64,000 nt of DNA from Bifidobacterium breve (GCA_945878865.1 CAMCUD010000021.1:19879-83878), one strand, 5' to 3'; positions 24,681-34,264 are shown, counted from the first letter of the stretch. Numbers and translations are program-made. The notes: a model not told the origin generated them from the sequence alone.

Positions 24681-27600
24681 TCAGCGCTGCGACGGGCGGC
24701 GCAGATCGAGCGTGCGAGGGTATTCACCGGGGACGACGGGCGGCGGCACGTCCACCGGGCCGGGGGTGTGCCCGGCGGCTTCGAAGCGGTTGGAGCGGCG
24801 CGATTGCGCCTCGCTGGCGTTGACCGGGAACGTCTCGTAGGCCCGCCCGCCGGGATGGACGACGTGGTACGTGCACCCGCCCAGCGACCGCGAGCCCCAC
24901 GCGTCGAGGACGTCGAACACCAGCGGGCTGTGGATGCCGATCGTGGGATGCAGCGCCGACCACGGCTGCCACGCGCGGTAGCGCACGCCGGCGACGAGCT
25001 CCCCCGGCGTGCCAGTGGGCTGCAGCGGGATCCGCTCGCCGTTGCAGGTGATGACGTGCCGCCCGTCGATCGCCCCGGTCACCCGCACCTGCAGGCGCTC
25101 GAGCGACGAGTCGACGTACCGCGCGGTGCCGGCGCCGGACTCCTCGCCGAGCACGTGCCATGGCTCGATCGCCATCCGCAGCTCGAGCGTCACGCCGTCC
25201 ACGTGCGCGGTCCCCAGGTGCGGGAACCGGAACTCCAGGAACGGGTCGAGCCAGTTCGGGTCGAACCCCACGTCGCCGTGGTTGATCTCCGCGACCACCG
25301 CGCGGATGTCCTGCTCGCACCACCACGGCAGGAGGAAGCGGTCGTGCAGCTCGGTGCCCCAGCGCACGAGCGGGCCGGTGTACGGCTCGTGCCAGAACCG
25401 GGCGACCAGCGCGCGCACGAGCAGCGCCTGGACGAGCGCCATCTGCGGGTGCGGCGGCATCTCGAAGCCGCGCAGCTCCACGATCCCGAGCCGACCGGTC
25501 TCGGACCCGGGGTTGAAGAGCTTGTCGATGCAGAACTCGGCTCGGTGCGTGTTGCCCGTGAGGTCGGTGAGCAGGTTGCGCAAAAGGCGGTCGACCTGCC
25601 AGGCCGGGGTGAAGCCGTCCTCCTCCTCGGCCAGGCGGGCCATCTCGTTGAAGGCGATCTCCAGCTCGTAGAGGTTCTCGTGGCGCGCCTCGTCGACCCG
25701 CGGCGCCTGGCTCGTCGGGCCCACGAACCGGCCGCTGAACAGGTAGGACAGCGACGGGTGGTGCTGCCAGTACGTGACCATGCTGCGCAGCAGGTCGGGG
25801 CGGCGCAGGAACGGGCTGTCCGGCGGCGTCGTTCCCCCGAGTGTCAGGTGGGCGCCGCCGCCGGTGCCGGTGTGGACGCCGTCGAGGGCGAACTTCTCCG
25901 CGGCGAGGCCCACGGCCCGGGCGTGCGCGTAGAGCGTCTCGGTCTGGGCGACGAGCTCCTCCCAGCTCGAGGACGGGTGGATGTTGACCTCGATGACGCC
26001 CGGGTCCGGCGTGACGCTGAAGCTCTTCGACGCGCCGCCTCCCGGCGGGGCGTAGCCCTCGACGACCACCGGGGTCCCGGCGGCGCGGGCGGCGTCTTCG
26101 ACGATCCGCAGCAGCTCCGCGGCGTGGGCGAGCTCGTCGATCGGCGGGAGGAACACGTGGACGCGTCCGTCGCGAACCTCCACGCAGAGCGCGGTGATCG
26201 GGGGCGGGTCGACCTCCTCGACGGGCGCGCGGGCGGGTTCGCCCTCGGGCGCGCCGACCGCCGCGAATCGCGACGGCTCCGGGTCGGGGACCGGCGGGGT
26301 CCAGGTCAGCGCGTCGAGCGGCAGGCGCAGGCCGACGGGCGAGTCGCCGGGGATGAGGAACAGCCGGCCGCGGCGCAGGTGCCAGCGCCCGGTGCGCCAG
26401 TGCGCGTCGCCGACGCCGCGCTGCAGGGGCAGCGCCCAGCCGACCGGCGCACCGCGGTCCTCGTCGAGCTCGCGGACGAGCTGCGCCCGCGCGTCTCCGT
26501 CGCCGAGTTCGTCCGGGTCGTCGAGTGGGGGCGGCTCGCCGCCCGGCAGGCGCGCCTCGTCCCACAGCCGCGCCAGCGGATCCTCGTACGCGGGGACCGG
26601 GGCGTCAGGCAGATCGAGCACGCCGGCGATCGTCTCCATCACGGCGCGTGCGTCGTCGGCCGTCGCGTCGCCGGGCTCCCCGACCGGGTGGGCGAGCAGC
26701 GTCCGGTCGCGCCACAGCGGCACGCCATCGGTGCGCCAGCGCACGCGGATGTCCCACCGGGGCAGCGGCTCACCGGGGTACCACTTGCCCTGGCCGTGCT
26801 GGATGAGCGCGCCCGGGGCGACGTCGTCGGCCAGCCGCAGCGCCAGGTCCACCGCCAGCGCGTGCTTCGCCGGGCCGAGCGCGGCGGTGTTCCACTCGTC
26901 GGCATCCGTCCCGGTGCGCGCGACGAACGTCGGCTCGCCGCCCATCGTCAGGCGCACGTCGCCTTCGTCGAGCGCCTCGTCCACTGCACGGCCGAGCGCG
27001 TCGATTCGCTCCCACTGCTCGGGGGTGTACGGCAGCGTGACGCGCGGGCGTTCCTCGTGGCGGGTCACGGTGTTCGAGAACTCGAAGTCGACGGCCCCGC
27101 GGCTGACGGCTCCGGCGATCGGCGCCGACGCGGCGGGCGTCGGCGTGCACGACAGCGGGATGTGCCCCTCGCCGGTGAGCAGCCCCGAGGTCGCGTCGAG
27201 CCCGATCCACCCGGCGCCCGGCACGTACGCCTCGGCCCAGGCGTGCAGGTCGGTGAAGTCCTGCTGGACACTGGGGCGGTCGTTGACGACCGCCGCCTCG
27301 TCCTCGGCGAGCTGGACGAGGTACCCGGAGGCGAATCGCGCCGCGATGCCGAGCTGGCGCAGCGCCTGCACCAGCAGCCACGCGCTGTCCCGGCAGGAGC
27401 CGACGCCTCGCGTCAGCGTCTCGTCCGGGGTGAGGACGCCGGGCTCCATCCGCACCGAGTAGTCGACGCTCGCGCGGACGCGCCGGTTGATCTCGATGAG
27501 CAGGTCGATGGTCTGCTGCCGCTCGTCGGGCAGCGTGTCGAGCCAGCGGGCGAACGCGGGGGTGGCCGGGTCGGCGGCGAGGTAGGGCGCGAGGTCGTGG

Positions 27601-27932
27601 GCGAGCGCCGGCTCGTAGGCGAACGGCCAGGCCTTCGCGTCCTCCTCGACGAAGAAGTCGAACGGGTTGATCACCGTCATGTCGGCGAGCAGGTCGACCG
27701 TGACGCTGAACTCCGCCGTCGGCTCGGGGAGGACGATGCGCGCGAGGTGGTTGCCGAACGGGTCCTGCTGCCAGTTGACGAAGTGCTCGGCCGGTTCGAT
27801 CTTCAGCGAGTAGGCGAGGATCGGCGTGCGGCAGTGCGGCGCGGGCCGCAGCCGGATGGTCTGCGGCCCGAGCTCGGCGGGGCCGTCGTAGCGGTACACC
27901 GTGCGGTGCTCGAGGGCGACCGTGATGCTCAC
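24681..27932 (-). CDS. Transglutaminase-DUF2126 fusion protein
   Basis: 1083 residues, GTG start at 27932. N-terminal beta domain (about 1-85), transglutaminase core (about 150-290) with C180 (GSCRDSAW), H230 (DLHAWAE) and D246 (GLDATSG), then a large DUF2126 region (about 300-1075). DUF2126 marks include DVRLTMGGEPTFVA, HGQGKWYPGEPLPRWD, KFALDGVHTGTGGGAH, SGRFVGPTSQAPRVDEAR and the C-terminal GGCTYHVVHPGGRAY. This is the usual domain order for the family. First gene of a three-gene operon with the ATP-grasp/alpha-E protein and a second transglutaminase. Catalysis by DUF2126 is unproven, though it is linked to amidoligase systems. Confidence 0.94.
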   Translation of the reverse strand: MSITVALEHRTVYRYDGPAELGPQTIRLRPAPHCRTPILAYSLKIEPAEHFVNWQQDPFGNHLARIVLPEPTAEFSVTVDLLADMTVINPFDFFVEEDAKAWPFAYEPALAHDLAPYLAADPATPAFARWLDTLPDERQQTIDLLIEINRRVRASVDYSVRMEPGVLTPDETLTRGVGSCRDSAWLLVQALRQLGIAARFASGYLVQLAEDEAAVVNDRPSVQQDFTDLHAWAEAYVPGAGWIGLDATSGLLTGEGHIPLSCTPTPAASAPIAGAVSRGAVDFEFSNTVTRHEERPRVTLPYTPEQWERIDALGRAVDEALDEGDVRLTMGGEPTFVARTGTDADEWNTAALGPAKHALAVDLALRLADDVAPGALIQHGQGKWYPGEPLPRWDIRVRWRTDGVPLWRDRTLLAHPVGEPGDATADDARAVMETIAGVLDLPDAPVPAYEDPLARLWDEARLPGGEPPPLDDPDELGDGDARAQLVRELDEDRGAPVGWALPLQRGVGDAHWRTGRWHLRRGRLFLIPGDSPVGLRLPLDALTWTPPVPDPEPSRFAAVGAPEGEPARAPVEEVDPPPITALCVEVRDGRVHVFLPPIDELAHAAELLRIVEDAARAAGTPVVVEGYAPPGGGASKSFSVTPDPGVIEVNIHPSSSWEELVAQTETLYAHARAVGLAAEKFALDGVHTGTGGGAHLTLGGTTPPDSPFLRRPDLLRSMVTYWQHHPSLSYLFSGRFVGPTSQAPRVDEARHENLYELEIAFNEMARLAEEEDGFTPAWQVDRLLRNLLTDLTGNTHRAEFCIDKLFNPGSETGRLGIVELRGFEMPPHPQMALVQALLVRALVARFWHEPYTGPLVRWGTELHDRFLLPWWCEQDIRAVVAEINHGDVGFDPNWLDPFLEFRFPHLGTAHVDGVTLELRMAIEPWHVLGEESGAGTARYVDSSLERLQVRVTGAIDGRHVITCNGERIPLQPTGTPGELVAGVRYRAWQPWSALHPTIGIHSPLVFDVLDAWGSRSLGGCTYHVVHPGGRAYETFPVNASEAQSRRSNRFEAAGHTPGPVDVPPPVVPGEYPRTLDLRRPSQR

Positions 27933-28025
27933 CGGCCGATCCTAGGTTTGGCCTGCACCGCGGCGGTATCGCCGGGCGGTCGGTGCCGGCGGGGCACGAT
28001 GCGCCACCGTGTCGACCGGGGTGTG

Positions 28026-28058
28026 GCCGAAACCGGTCCGATCTCGACCGGTTTCGGC
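28026..28058 (-). terminator. Perfect 13-bp hairpin between operons
   Basis: GCCGAAACCGGTC and GACCGGTTTCGGC pair without mismatch around CGATCTC. On the minus strand it lies 16 bases after the stop of the propeller-protein gene and 94 bases before the amidoligase operon start, fitting an intrinsic terminator that separates the two. No T-run follows it on that strand. Confidence 0.75.
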
Positions 28059-28073
28059 GTCACCCCCGGCGGG

Positions 28074-30527
28074 TCAGCGCGTGATCCGGAAGGCCAGCAC
28101 CTTCGCCTTGCCGACGTTGCCCGCCGCGTCAATCGGCGTGACGACCGCCTGATAGCGACCGGCGCGCAGCTTCTTGCCGCCGACCTTCAGCGCGATCTTC
28201 ACGCTGCCCGCCCCGGCGCCCGCGGCGACGGTCTTCGTCAGCACCGTCGTGGCGATGACGCAGCGCTTGCCCTTCTTGGCCTTCGTCGAGCAGCTCTTGC
28301 CCTTCTTGCGGCCGCGCTTGAGGGACTGGATCTGCACGCGGACCTTCCCACCCTCGGTCGGCTGGAACGCCACGGTCAGCGCGCCGCCGCGCGTGATCGA
28401 GGCGGACGCCAGCGTCGCCTTGGCCAGCGACGGGGCGGTCGTGTCCTTCGCCGGGACGACGTTCTGCCCGCCGCCGCCCGCGCCACCACCGGCCGGGGGA
28501 GGCGCCGGGGCGTCCGAGGGCGGGTTGACGACGACGCCGCTCAGCGGGGTCATGACGTACACGGCGAGCGGGAGCTGGTTGTCGCCGTTGGAATCGGCCT
28601 TGATCTCCGCCTTCAGCCGCTTGCCCAGGTCGGCGGAGGTCAGCTTGTACGTCGCGCCCTTCTGGCCGGACAGCGTCTCGCAGGACGAGCCGTCGGCCTC
28701 GCAGCGGATCCACTGGCGCGCGTACGTGGTGCCCGGGTACTCCCACTTGCCGACGTTGGCCGAGAGCGACTCGCCGACCTCGGCCTTGCCGACGAGGAAC
28801 GGCGCGACGAGATTCGTCGCCTGCTTGGGGAGAATCTCATTCGACGGGTTGCTGAAGTCCGTCGTCGCACTGCCCTCGGAGTTCTTGCCGGTGACCTTCA
28901 CCATGATGCGCTGGGTGACGTCGGCGTCGGTCAGCGTGTACGTGCCGCCGTTCACACCTGCCGTCGTCCGGACGAAGACGCACGAGCTCGTGTTGGTGTT
29001 CGTGCAGCGGAACCACTTCGCGGTGTACGAATCCGCGCTCGGGTTGAAGAACAGGCCGCTCGGCGTCAGGGTGTCGCCGGAGTACTTCAGCGCGCTCGTC
29101 AGCGTCGGATTCCACATCTGGCTGTAGCCCGGCAGGACCGTGGGGTCACCGCCGATCGAGCCGTACGTGTCGCTGCCCGCGTCGACCGAGACGAACGTGT
29201 CGACGTCGTTCTCCGCGGTGACGACGATGCGGACCCACTTGTTCTTGTCGTCCTTGCTGAGGGTGTACGTCGGCTGGTCCGCGCCGTCGATGTCGGTGCA
29301 GGACCCGGTGGACGACGTGGTGCAGCGCTGCCACTGGAACGTGTAGTCGATCTGCTTCGTGCCGTTCCAGTTGCCCTCGTGGCCGGTGAGAGTCTGGCCG
29401 ACGGTCTTCGTGCCGGTGATGTACGGCTTGTTCGCTGCCGTGCCGTCGTTGGACGGCGGCACGAGCGTGAGCGCGTATCCGCCGCCGCCGTCACTGCCGG
29501 CGATGTACGTCAGCGGAAGCGTGGGGACCTTCGCGATCGTCCAGAAGATGTTGTGGCCGCCGAGCCCGGTGTCCTCGACGTGGCGCCAGTCGACCGGCCC
29601 GGGGTTCAGGACGTTGTCGTTGCGCGCCCGGCCGACCCACAGGCCCGCGTCCGTGGCGGCGTAGATCCGCGTGCGGCTCGCGACGTTGCGGATGACCATG
29701 CCGCGGACCGTTCCGCCGTTCATGGCCTTCGAGCCCGTGCCGTTGATCGACGACCACGTGAGGCCGGCGTTGACCGTGCGGTACACGCCGTCGGTGGTGC
29801 CCGCGTAGTAGATGAGCGGGTTCTGCGTGTCCTTGTAGATGCGCAGGGTCGTGGCGGGGATGCCGTCGCCGGCGAACGTCCAGGACGCGCCGCCGTCGAG
29901 CGAACGGAAGACGCCGCTGCTCGTCGCCGCGAGCACCGTGCCGGGGACGAACGACGTCAGGCTCCACACCGTCGTCGCCGGCGGGATGCCGTTGCCCGGC
30001 TGCGGCGGGATCCAGGTGTTGCCGCCGTCGTTGCTGCGGTACACGCCGCTGGAGAAGCCGCCCACCAGCAGCGGGCCGCCCGTGAGGCCGAGGATCGCCT
30101 GCACGGCGGTGTTGAGCTTCTTCGGGTTCTTCGGATCGTCCTCCGGGCCCTGGGCGACGGGCTGCCACGCGCCGCCGCCGGTCGAGGCGAACAGGCCGGC
30201 GCTCGTGCCGGCGAGCATCCGGCTGCCGTCGGCGTACACGGCGCGGACATCCTTCGCGCCGGGGACGCCCTCGAGGCCGGCGTTGAACGCCGACCAGCTC
30301 ACGCCGCCGGTCGTCGACCGGAAGACGCCGTCACCCTCGGTCGCCGCGTAGACCGTCGTCGGAATCTGCCCGGTCGTGTACTCGCGGACATGGTCGGGCA
30401 CCGGCGCGCTCAGTCCTGGGAGGCTCACCCACGGCGGGGTGATCGCCTGCGCTGGACCAGCGAGGAGGGTGGCGCCGCCGAGAAGCAGCACGACGGACAG
30501 GACGAGACGACGGGCATGACGCAGCAT
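28074..30527 (-). CDS. Secreted BNR/sortilin-type propeller protein with Ig-like repeats
   Basis: 817 residues. The signal peptide is about 1-28. The N-terminal half (about 45-350) has repeated Asp-box/BNR-like units (VFRSTTGGVSWS, VYRSNDGGNTWI, VFRSLDGGASWTF, VYRTVNAGLTWSS), predicting a seven-bladed-type propeller. Next come three repeats of about 95 residues (roughly 365-660), each with a W-x-RC ... SC core. A Gly/Pro linker and a basic C-terminal Ig-like domain (about 705-817, including KSCSTKAKKGKRC) ending ITR finish the protein. Probably an extracellular or envelope-bound adhesion or glycan-binding protein. No anchor motif such as LPXTG is present. Confidence 0.88.
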   Translation of the reverse strand: MLRHARRLVLSVVLLLGGATLLAGPAQAITPPWVSLPGLSAPVPDHVREYTTGQIPTTVYAATEGDGVFRSTTGGVSWSAFNAGLEGVPGAKDVRAVYADGSRMLAGTSAGLFASTGGGAWQPVAQGPEDDPKNPKKLNTAVQAILGLTGGPLLVGGFSSGVYRSNDGGNTWIPPQPGNGIPPATTVWSLTSFVPGTVLAATSSGVFRSLDGGASWTFAGDGIPATTLRIYKDTQNPLIYYAGTTDGVYRTVNAGLTWSSINGTGSKAMNGGTVRGMVIRNVASRTRIYAATDAGLWVGRARNDNVLNPGPVDWRHVEDTGLGGHNIFWTIAKVPTLPLTYIAGSDGGGGYALTLVPPSNDGTAANKPYITGTKTVGQTLTGHEGNWNGTKQIDYTFQWQRCTTSSTGSCTDIDGADQPTYTLSKDDKNKWVRIVVTAENDVDTFVSVDAGSDTYGSIGGDPTVLPGYSQMWNPTLTSALKYSGDTLTPSGLFFNPSADSYTAKWFRCTNTNTSSCVFVRTTAGVNGGTYTLTDADVTQRIMVKVTGKNSEGSATTDFSNPSNEILPKQATNLVAPFLVGKAEVGESLSANVGKWEYPGTTYARQWIRCEADGSSCETLSGQKGATYKLTSADLGKRLKAEIKADSNGDNQLPLAVYVMTPLSGVVVNPPSDAPAPPPAGGGAGGGGQNVVPAKDTTAPSLAKATLASASITRGGALTVAFQPTEGGKVRVQIQSLKRGRKKGKSCSTKAKKGKRCVIATTVLTKTVAAGAGAGSVKIALKVGGKKLRAGRYQAVVTPIDAAGNVGKAKVLAFRITR

Positions 30528-30577
30528 GGAACGGAACTCCGGGTCGAGGAAGGCAGTGCTGCCAGGAGAACGGGCGA

Positions 30578-30601
30578 CGCCGCGCGAACTTACGCGCGGC
30601 G
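30578..30601 (-). terminator. Hairpin after the first RTX-like gene
   Basis: CGCCGCGCG and CGCGCGGCG pair perfectly around AACTTA. On the minus strand it follows the RTX-like gene stop by about 35 bases and precedes the propeller gene start by about 50. No T-run follows. Confidence 0.65.
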
Positions 30602-30635
30602 CCGCATCCTTCCAAAATCCCCGATTTCAGGGAGG

Positions 30636-32138
30636 TCAGCGCTTCAGCGTGACTGCCTGCGCGCCCGTGATCTTCGCGCCCTGGGCCGGGGTGAACGTGA
30701 CCGCCAGGGCGAGCTTCGCGCTGCGCGCCCGGCGCAGCTTCCGCTTGCCGGTCTTGGTGAAGCGCACCTTCACCGCGACCTTCTTCGCGCCCGACGCCTT
30801 GGCCGCGCCCTTGGCGACGACCTTGCCGGCCCGCGTCGCGACGACGGCGACCCTGCCCTTGCCGGGCGCCTGGACGTCGACGACGAAGCCGCGCTTCAGC
30901 GCCTTGCCGAGCTTGATCGCGCGGGCCTTCAGGGCGATGGTCGTCACGTCGGCGTTCTGCGGAGCGACGTTCGGCCCGGCGCCCTTCACGACGTTCTCGC
31001 ACCCGGACACGACGTCGTTGGCGTCGACGTACGCGGTGTCCGTCCCGACGCCGCAGTCGATCTGGTCGACCTCGCCGTCCTGGGCGTAGATCGTGTCGTT
31101 GCCGTACGGCATGCGGCACTGGATCCAGTGGCACGTCGAGCCGGTCGTGTCGCCGTTGATCGTGTCGCGGCCGGGCCCGCCGGTGACGATGTCGTTGCCG
31201 TACCCGCCGGCGACCTGATCGTTGCCCGGGCCGCCGTCGACCTCGTCATCGAGGTCGAACGCGTTGAGCTTGTCGTCGCCGCCGTTGCCGACGAGCTTGG
31301 ACCCCGACGTGTCGGTGTTGAAGATCGTGAACTCCTCGGCGTCGTTGCCGCCCACGAGGGTGGCCGCGGCGTTGAGGTAGATCTTCTCCAGGCCCGTGAC
31401 GTTGTCGTTCTCGCCGGGGCGCCCGTCGTTCGCTGCGCCGTCCTGCGAGACGCTGATCGGCGGCTGGCGCTGACCGGACTCGACCATCCAGTCGCCGTCG
31501 GTCTGGTCGTAGCCCGCGCCGCCGTCGATGACGTCGGAGAACTGGTCGCGGAAGCCGTCGCCCTTGAGCTTGTCGTCGCCGCCCTCGCCGAAGAGCTGGT
31601 CGTTGCCGGCCTGGCCCTCGAGCTCGTCGTTGCCGTCGCCGCCGCGCAGGACGTCGTCGCCGGGGCCGCCGACCATCTTGTCGTTGCCCGGGCCGCCGAG
31701 CAGCGTCTCGGCGCGCTCGCCGAAGGCCGAGCCGCGCAGCGTGTCGTCACCCGCGCCGCCGTCGACGGTGATCGCGACCGACGCGGAGAGCTTCTCCGCG
31801 GCGTTGACGATGTCGTTGCCGTCGCCGGTCTCGACGCGGATCGCGGCGGGCATCGGGCAGGTCACCGCGGTGAACCCTTCGATCTCCGCGGTGCAGAGGC
31901 CGCCGGACTCCGGGGCGTAGGTGTCGTCGAAGCGCAGGTTGCCGGTGGCGTCGACGTCGAAGGCGATGAAGTTCTTCTCGCCGGGGTTGGCCCTGAAGAC
32001 CAAGACACCCCCTTCGCTGCTGAGGGTGCCGGCTTGAGCCGAGGCGGCGCCGACGGCGCCGAGGCAGAGGGCGAGCAGGGCCGTGAGCAGGCCGGCGCGC
32101 CGGATGAGGCGGATATGGGTGAAGGTGGAGGTCGTCAT
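30636..32138 (-). CDS. Secreted RTX-like calcium-binding repeat protein, paralogue 1
   Basis: 500 residues. The signal peptide is about 1-35. The middle (about 95-350) carries RTX-type nonapeptides of the GGxGxDxLx kind (GGAGDDTLRG, GGPGNDKMVGG, GGDGNDELEG, GGYGNDIVTGG), which fold as Ca-binding beta-rolls. Between repeat blocks lies a conserved insert with SDVIDGGAGYDQTDGDWMVE and VTGLEKIYLNAAATLVGG. A basic C-terminal beta domain (about 395-500) ends TLKR. It matches along its whole length the 500-residue paralogue at 34641-36143, including a CHWIQCRMPYGNDTIYAQDG stretch. Start ATG 32138. Probably a surface or secreted matrix protein. Confidence 0.9.
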   Translation of the reverse strand: MTTSTFTHIRLIRRAGLLTALLALCLGAVGAASAQAGTLSSEGGVLVFRANPGEKNFIAFDVDATGNLRFDDTYAPESGGLCTAEIEGFTAVTCPMPAAIRVETGDGNDIVNAAEKLSASVAITVDGGAGDDTLRGSAFGERAETLLGGPGNDKMVGGPGDDVLRGGDGNDELEGQAGNDQLFGEGGDDKLKGDGFRDQFSDVIDGGAGYDQTDGDWMVESGQRQPPISVSQDGAANDGRPGENDNVTGLEKIYLNAAATLVGGNDAEEFTIFNTDTSGSKLVGNGGDDKLNAFDLDDEVDGGPGNDQVAGGYGNDIVTGGPGRDTINGDTTGSTCHWIQCRMPYGNDTIYAQDGEVDQIDCGVGTDTAYVDANDVVSGCENVVKGAGPNVAPQNADVTTIALKARAIKLGKALKRGFVVDVQAPGKGRVAVVATRAGKVVAKGAAKASGAKKVAVKVRFTKTGKRKLRRARSAKLALAVTFTPAQGAKITGAQAVTLKR

Positions 32139-32170
32139 GGCTCCACCCTTCCGCGCGAGTGCCCGCGCGC

Positions 32171-32207
32171 CATCGGGTGCAGCCCGAGACCGCACCCCCA
32201 AGATCTT
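32171..32207 (-). promoter_or_regulatory. Upstream motif shared by both RTX-like genes, copy 1
   Basis: Plus-strand CATCGGGTGCAGCCCGAGAC-CGCACCCCCAAGATCTT (given in two parts) aligns with 36177-36213. The AAGATCT core lies about 62 bases upstream of the RTX-like gene start here and 64 in the other copy. The conserved position and the divergent surroundings suggest a shared promoter or regulator site. Confidence 0.5.
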
Positions 32208-32280
32208 CCCGGGCCACCCCTAAGACGTCATGTCTCGCGTTGTTCGGGCGAGCCGTGGCGGGTACCGTTCGCCGCCGCCC

Positions 32281-33417
32281 GTGCTCCGTCTCACCACCAT
32301 CGGAGCGTGCCTCTGCGCCCTCGCTGCGACCCCGCTGCTGCCCGGAACCGCGGGTGCGGCACCCCTGCCGGTCGTGGACTGCATCACGCCGAGCGGCACC
32401 GCCGACGGCGTCTGGCAGGTCTACTTCGGCTACGTCAACACCGGTGGGCAGACGACCGTTGCGTTCGGAGACGACAACCAGATCGTGCCCGGGCTCGGCT
32501 TCCAGGGGCAACCGTCGGTCTTCAACGAGGGCTCCTACCTGCGGGTCCTGCGCGCGGTGTTCAACGCGAACGCGTTCACCGGCGTCTCCTGGGTGCTGGC
32601 GGGCTCGAGCGCGCAAGCGACCCTGGCCTCACCGCGCTGCCGCGCCGGGGCGACCGGCCCCGCGAGCGACGTGACGACGCAGAGCGCGACGCTGCACGGC
32701 CTCGTGGAGCCCGAGGGCGCCGACACCGCGTACCTCTTCAACTACGGCACGACGATCGCCTACGGGAGCACGACGCCCGAGCGGCGCACGAGCGCGACGG
32801 CGCAGGTCGCCGAGCCGCTGACCGGCCTGCTGCCCGGCACGACGTACCACTACCGCCTCGTCGCGAGTGGCTCGATGACGACGGTCGGGGAGGATCGGAC
32901 CTTCACGACGCCGCCCGTGCCCGCGCCGCCCGCCACGACGACCGTGGTGCAGACGCAGACCGTCACCCAGCCGGTGTCGGCGCCCGCTGCCTCCTCGCCG
33001 CCGCCCGCCGGCGCGGCGGCTGCCCCCGTCCTCACCGATCTCGCGGTCATCCGGTCGCGTCCACGGGCCCGGGTGCGCCGCGGCGCCACCCTGACGCTGC
33101 GCTTCACCATCCTCAACCGCGGCCCGGCGACGGCGACGAACGCCGGGTTCGTCGACCGCCTCGGCGAGGGCCTGCGGCTGCGGTCGGCCCGCGGGCCGGC
33201 GGGCCGCTGCATGGGTCGGACGGTCGTGCGCTGCCCGCTCGGGACGCTCGCGGCGGGCCGGGCCGCGCGCGTCACCCTGCGGGTCCAGCTGATCCGCGCC
33301 GGCCGCCTGTCGGACACCGCGGTGGTGGCGGCCGATCAGCCTGACAGCCGGGTCGCCGACAACGCCGCGACCGGCACGCAGCGCGTCAGCCGCGCTCACC
33401 CTCGAGGAACGCGCTGA
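32281..33417 (+). CDS. Secreted protein with a fibronectin-III-like and a DUF11-like domain
   Basis: 378 residues from the GTG at 32281 (an upstream in-frame ATG at 32230 would add 17). The signal peptide is about 1-26. An N-terminal domain (about 28-120) with two cysteines is not recognised. A fibronectin-III-like domain follows (about 120-210) with TTQSATLHGLVEPEGADT and GTTYHYRLVA. A Pro/Thr-rich linker leads to a DUF11-like Ig domain (about 265-365: LTDLAVIRSRPRARVRRGATLTLRFTILNRG). Likely a cell-surface adhesion or structural protein. It is divergent from RTX paralogue 1. Its end overlaps the convergent enoyl-CoA hydratase gene by 32 bases. Confidence 0.8.
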   Translation: MLRLTTIGACLCALAATPLLPGTAGAAPLPVVDCITPSGTADGVWQVYFGYVNTGGQTTVAFGDDNQIVPGLGFQGQPSVFNEGSYLRVLRAVFNANAFTGVSWVLAGSSAQATLASPRCRAGATGPASDVTTQSATLHGLVEPEGADTAYLFNYGTTIAYGSTTPERRTSATAQVAEPLTGLLPGTTYHYRLVASGSMTTVGEDRTFTTPPVPAPPATTTVVQTQTVTQPVSAPAASSPPPAGAAAAPVLTDLAVIRSRPRARVRRGATLTLRFTILNRGPATATNAGFVDRLGEGLRLRSARGPAGRCMGRTVVRCPLGTLAAGRAARVTLRVQLIRAGRLSDTAVVAADQPDSRVADNAATGTQRVSRAHPRGTR

Positions 33418-34264
33418 CGCTGCCGGCCTCGAGCCAGCGGACGAACCAGTCGGGCAGGTCGCTGCTGACCTTGTCGGGGAACGCCGGCTCGCGCTTCTCC
33501 AGAAACGCCATGACGCCCTCCTGGACGTCGGGCATCCGGCCGCGGGTGAAGATCCCGCGCGAGTCGATGACGTGCGCGGCCGCGGGGTCGGGCTCGCCGA
33601 GCATCCGCCAGAGCATCGCCCGCGTCATGGCGACGGACACGGGCGCGGTGCCGTCAGCCATCTCCCGCGCGAGCGCCCGCGCGGCGTCGACGACCTCCTC
33701 CTTCGGGTGCACGCTGCGCACAAGGCCGCCGGCGAGCGCCTCGTCGGGCCCGAACACGCGCCCGGTCAGCATCCACTCGGCGGCCTGCGAGACGCCGACG
33801 ATCCGCGGCAGGAACCAGCTCGAGCAGGCCTCGGGCACGATGCCGCGCCGGACGAAGACGAAGCCGAGCTTCGCGCCCTCGGCGACGAACCGCACGTCCA
33901 TGGCGAGCGTCATCGTCAGCCCGACGCCGACGGCGGACCCGTTGATGGCGCCGATCACCGGCTTCGGGCTCGCGAAGATCCGGCGGGTCAGCAGCCCGCC
34001 GCCGTCCTCGTAATCGGCCATCGCGAGGTCGTCGCCCGCCGAGAACGCAGCGCCGCCCTCGGAGAGGTCCGCGCCGGCGCAGTACGCGCGGCCGCGGCCG
34101 GTGAAGATGATCACGCGCACGTCGTCGTCGGCGTCCGCGCGGTCGAGCGCGTCGATGAGCTCCTCGTGCATGCGCATCGTGTAGGCGTTCATCTGCTCGG
34201 GGCGGTCGAGGGTGATCGTGGCGATCCCGTCCTCGACCTCGTAGGCGATCTGCTCGTAGGTCAC
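33386..34264 (-). CDS. Enoyl-CoA hydratase/isomerase family protein
   Basis: 292 residues from the GTG at 34264 (an ATG at 34297 would add 11). Crotonase fold: ATITLDRPEQMNAY, oxyanion-hole segments AYCAGADLSE and INGSAVGVGLTMTLAMDVRFVAE. The second active-site segment is FVFVRRGIVPEACSSWFLPRIVG, with the Glu in the usual place of the hydratase catalytic residue, while the first canonical Glu position is replaced by Gly/Val. It is probably a short-chain enoyl-CoA hydratase or isomerase in beta-oxidation. It stands alone, divergent from a small Cys/His-rich protein. Confidence 0.92.
   Translation of the reverse strand: MTYEQIAYEVEDGIATITLDRPEQMNAYTMRMHEELIDALDRADADDDVRVIIFTGRGRAYCAGADLSEGGAAFSAGDDLAMADYEDGGGLLTRRIFASPKPVIGAINGSAVGVGLTMTLAMDVRFVAEGAKLGFVFVRRGIVPEACSSWFLPRIVGVSQAAEWMLTGRVFGPDEALAGGLVRSVHPKEEVVDAARALAREMADGTAPVSVAMTRAMLWRMLGEPDPAAAHVIDSRGIFTRGRMPDVQEGVMAFLEKREPAFPDKVSSDLPDWFVRWLEAGSVSAFLEGERG

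Noticed and set aside
31100..31760. Possible CRISPR or tandem DNA repeat array in the RTX-like genes
   Set aside because: The repetition follows protein-level GGxGxD units with varied codons and no constant spacer length. It is coding sequence.
24768..33344. A 2858-codon open frame on the plus strand
   Set aside because: It runs antisense through the amidoligase operon and several secreted-protein genes, is low-complexity (Arg, Gly, Ala, Val, Asp) and matches nothing. Long stop-free antisense frames are expected in DNA of this GC content.
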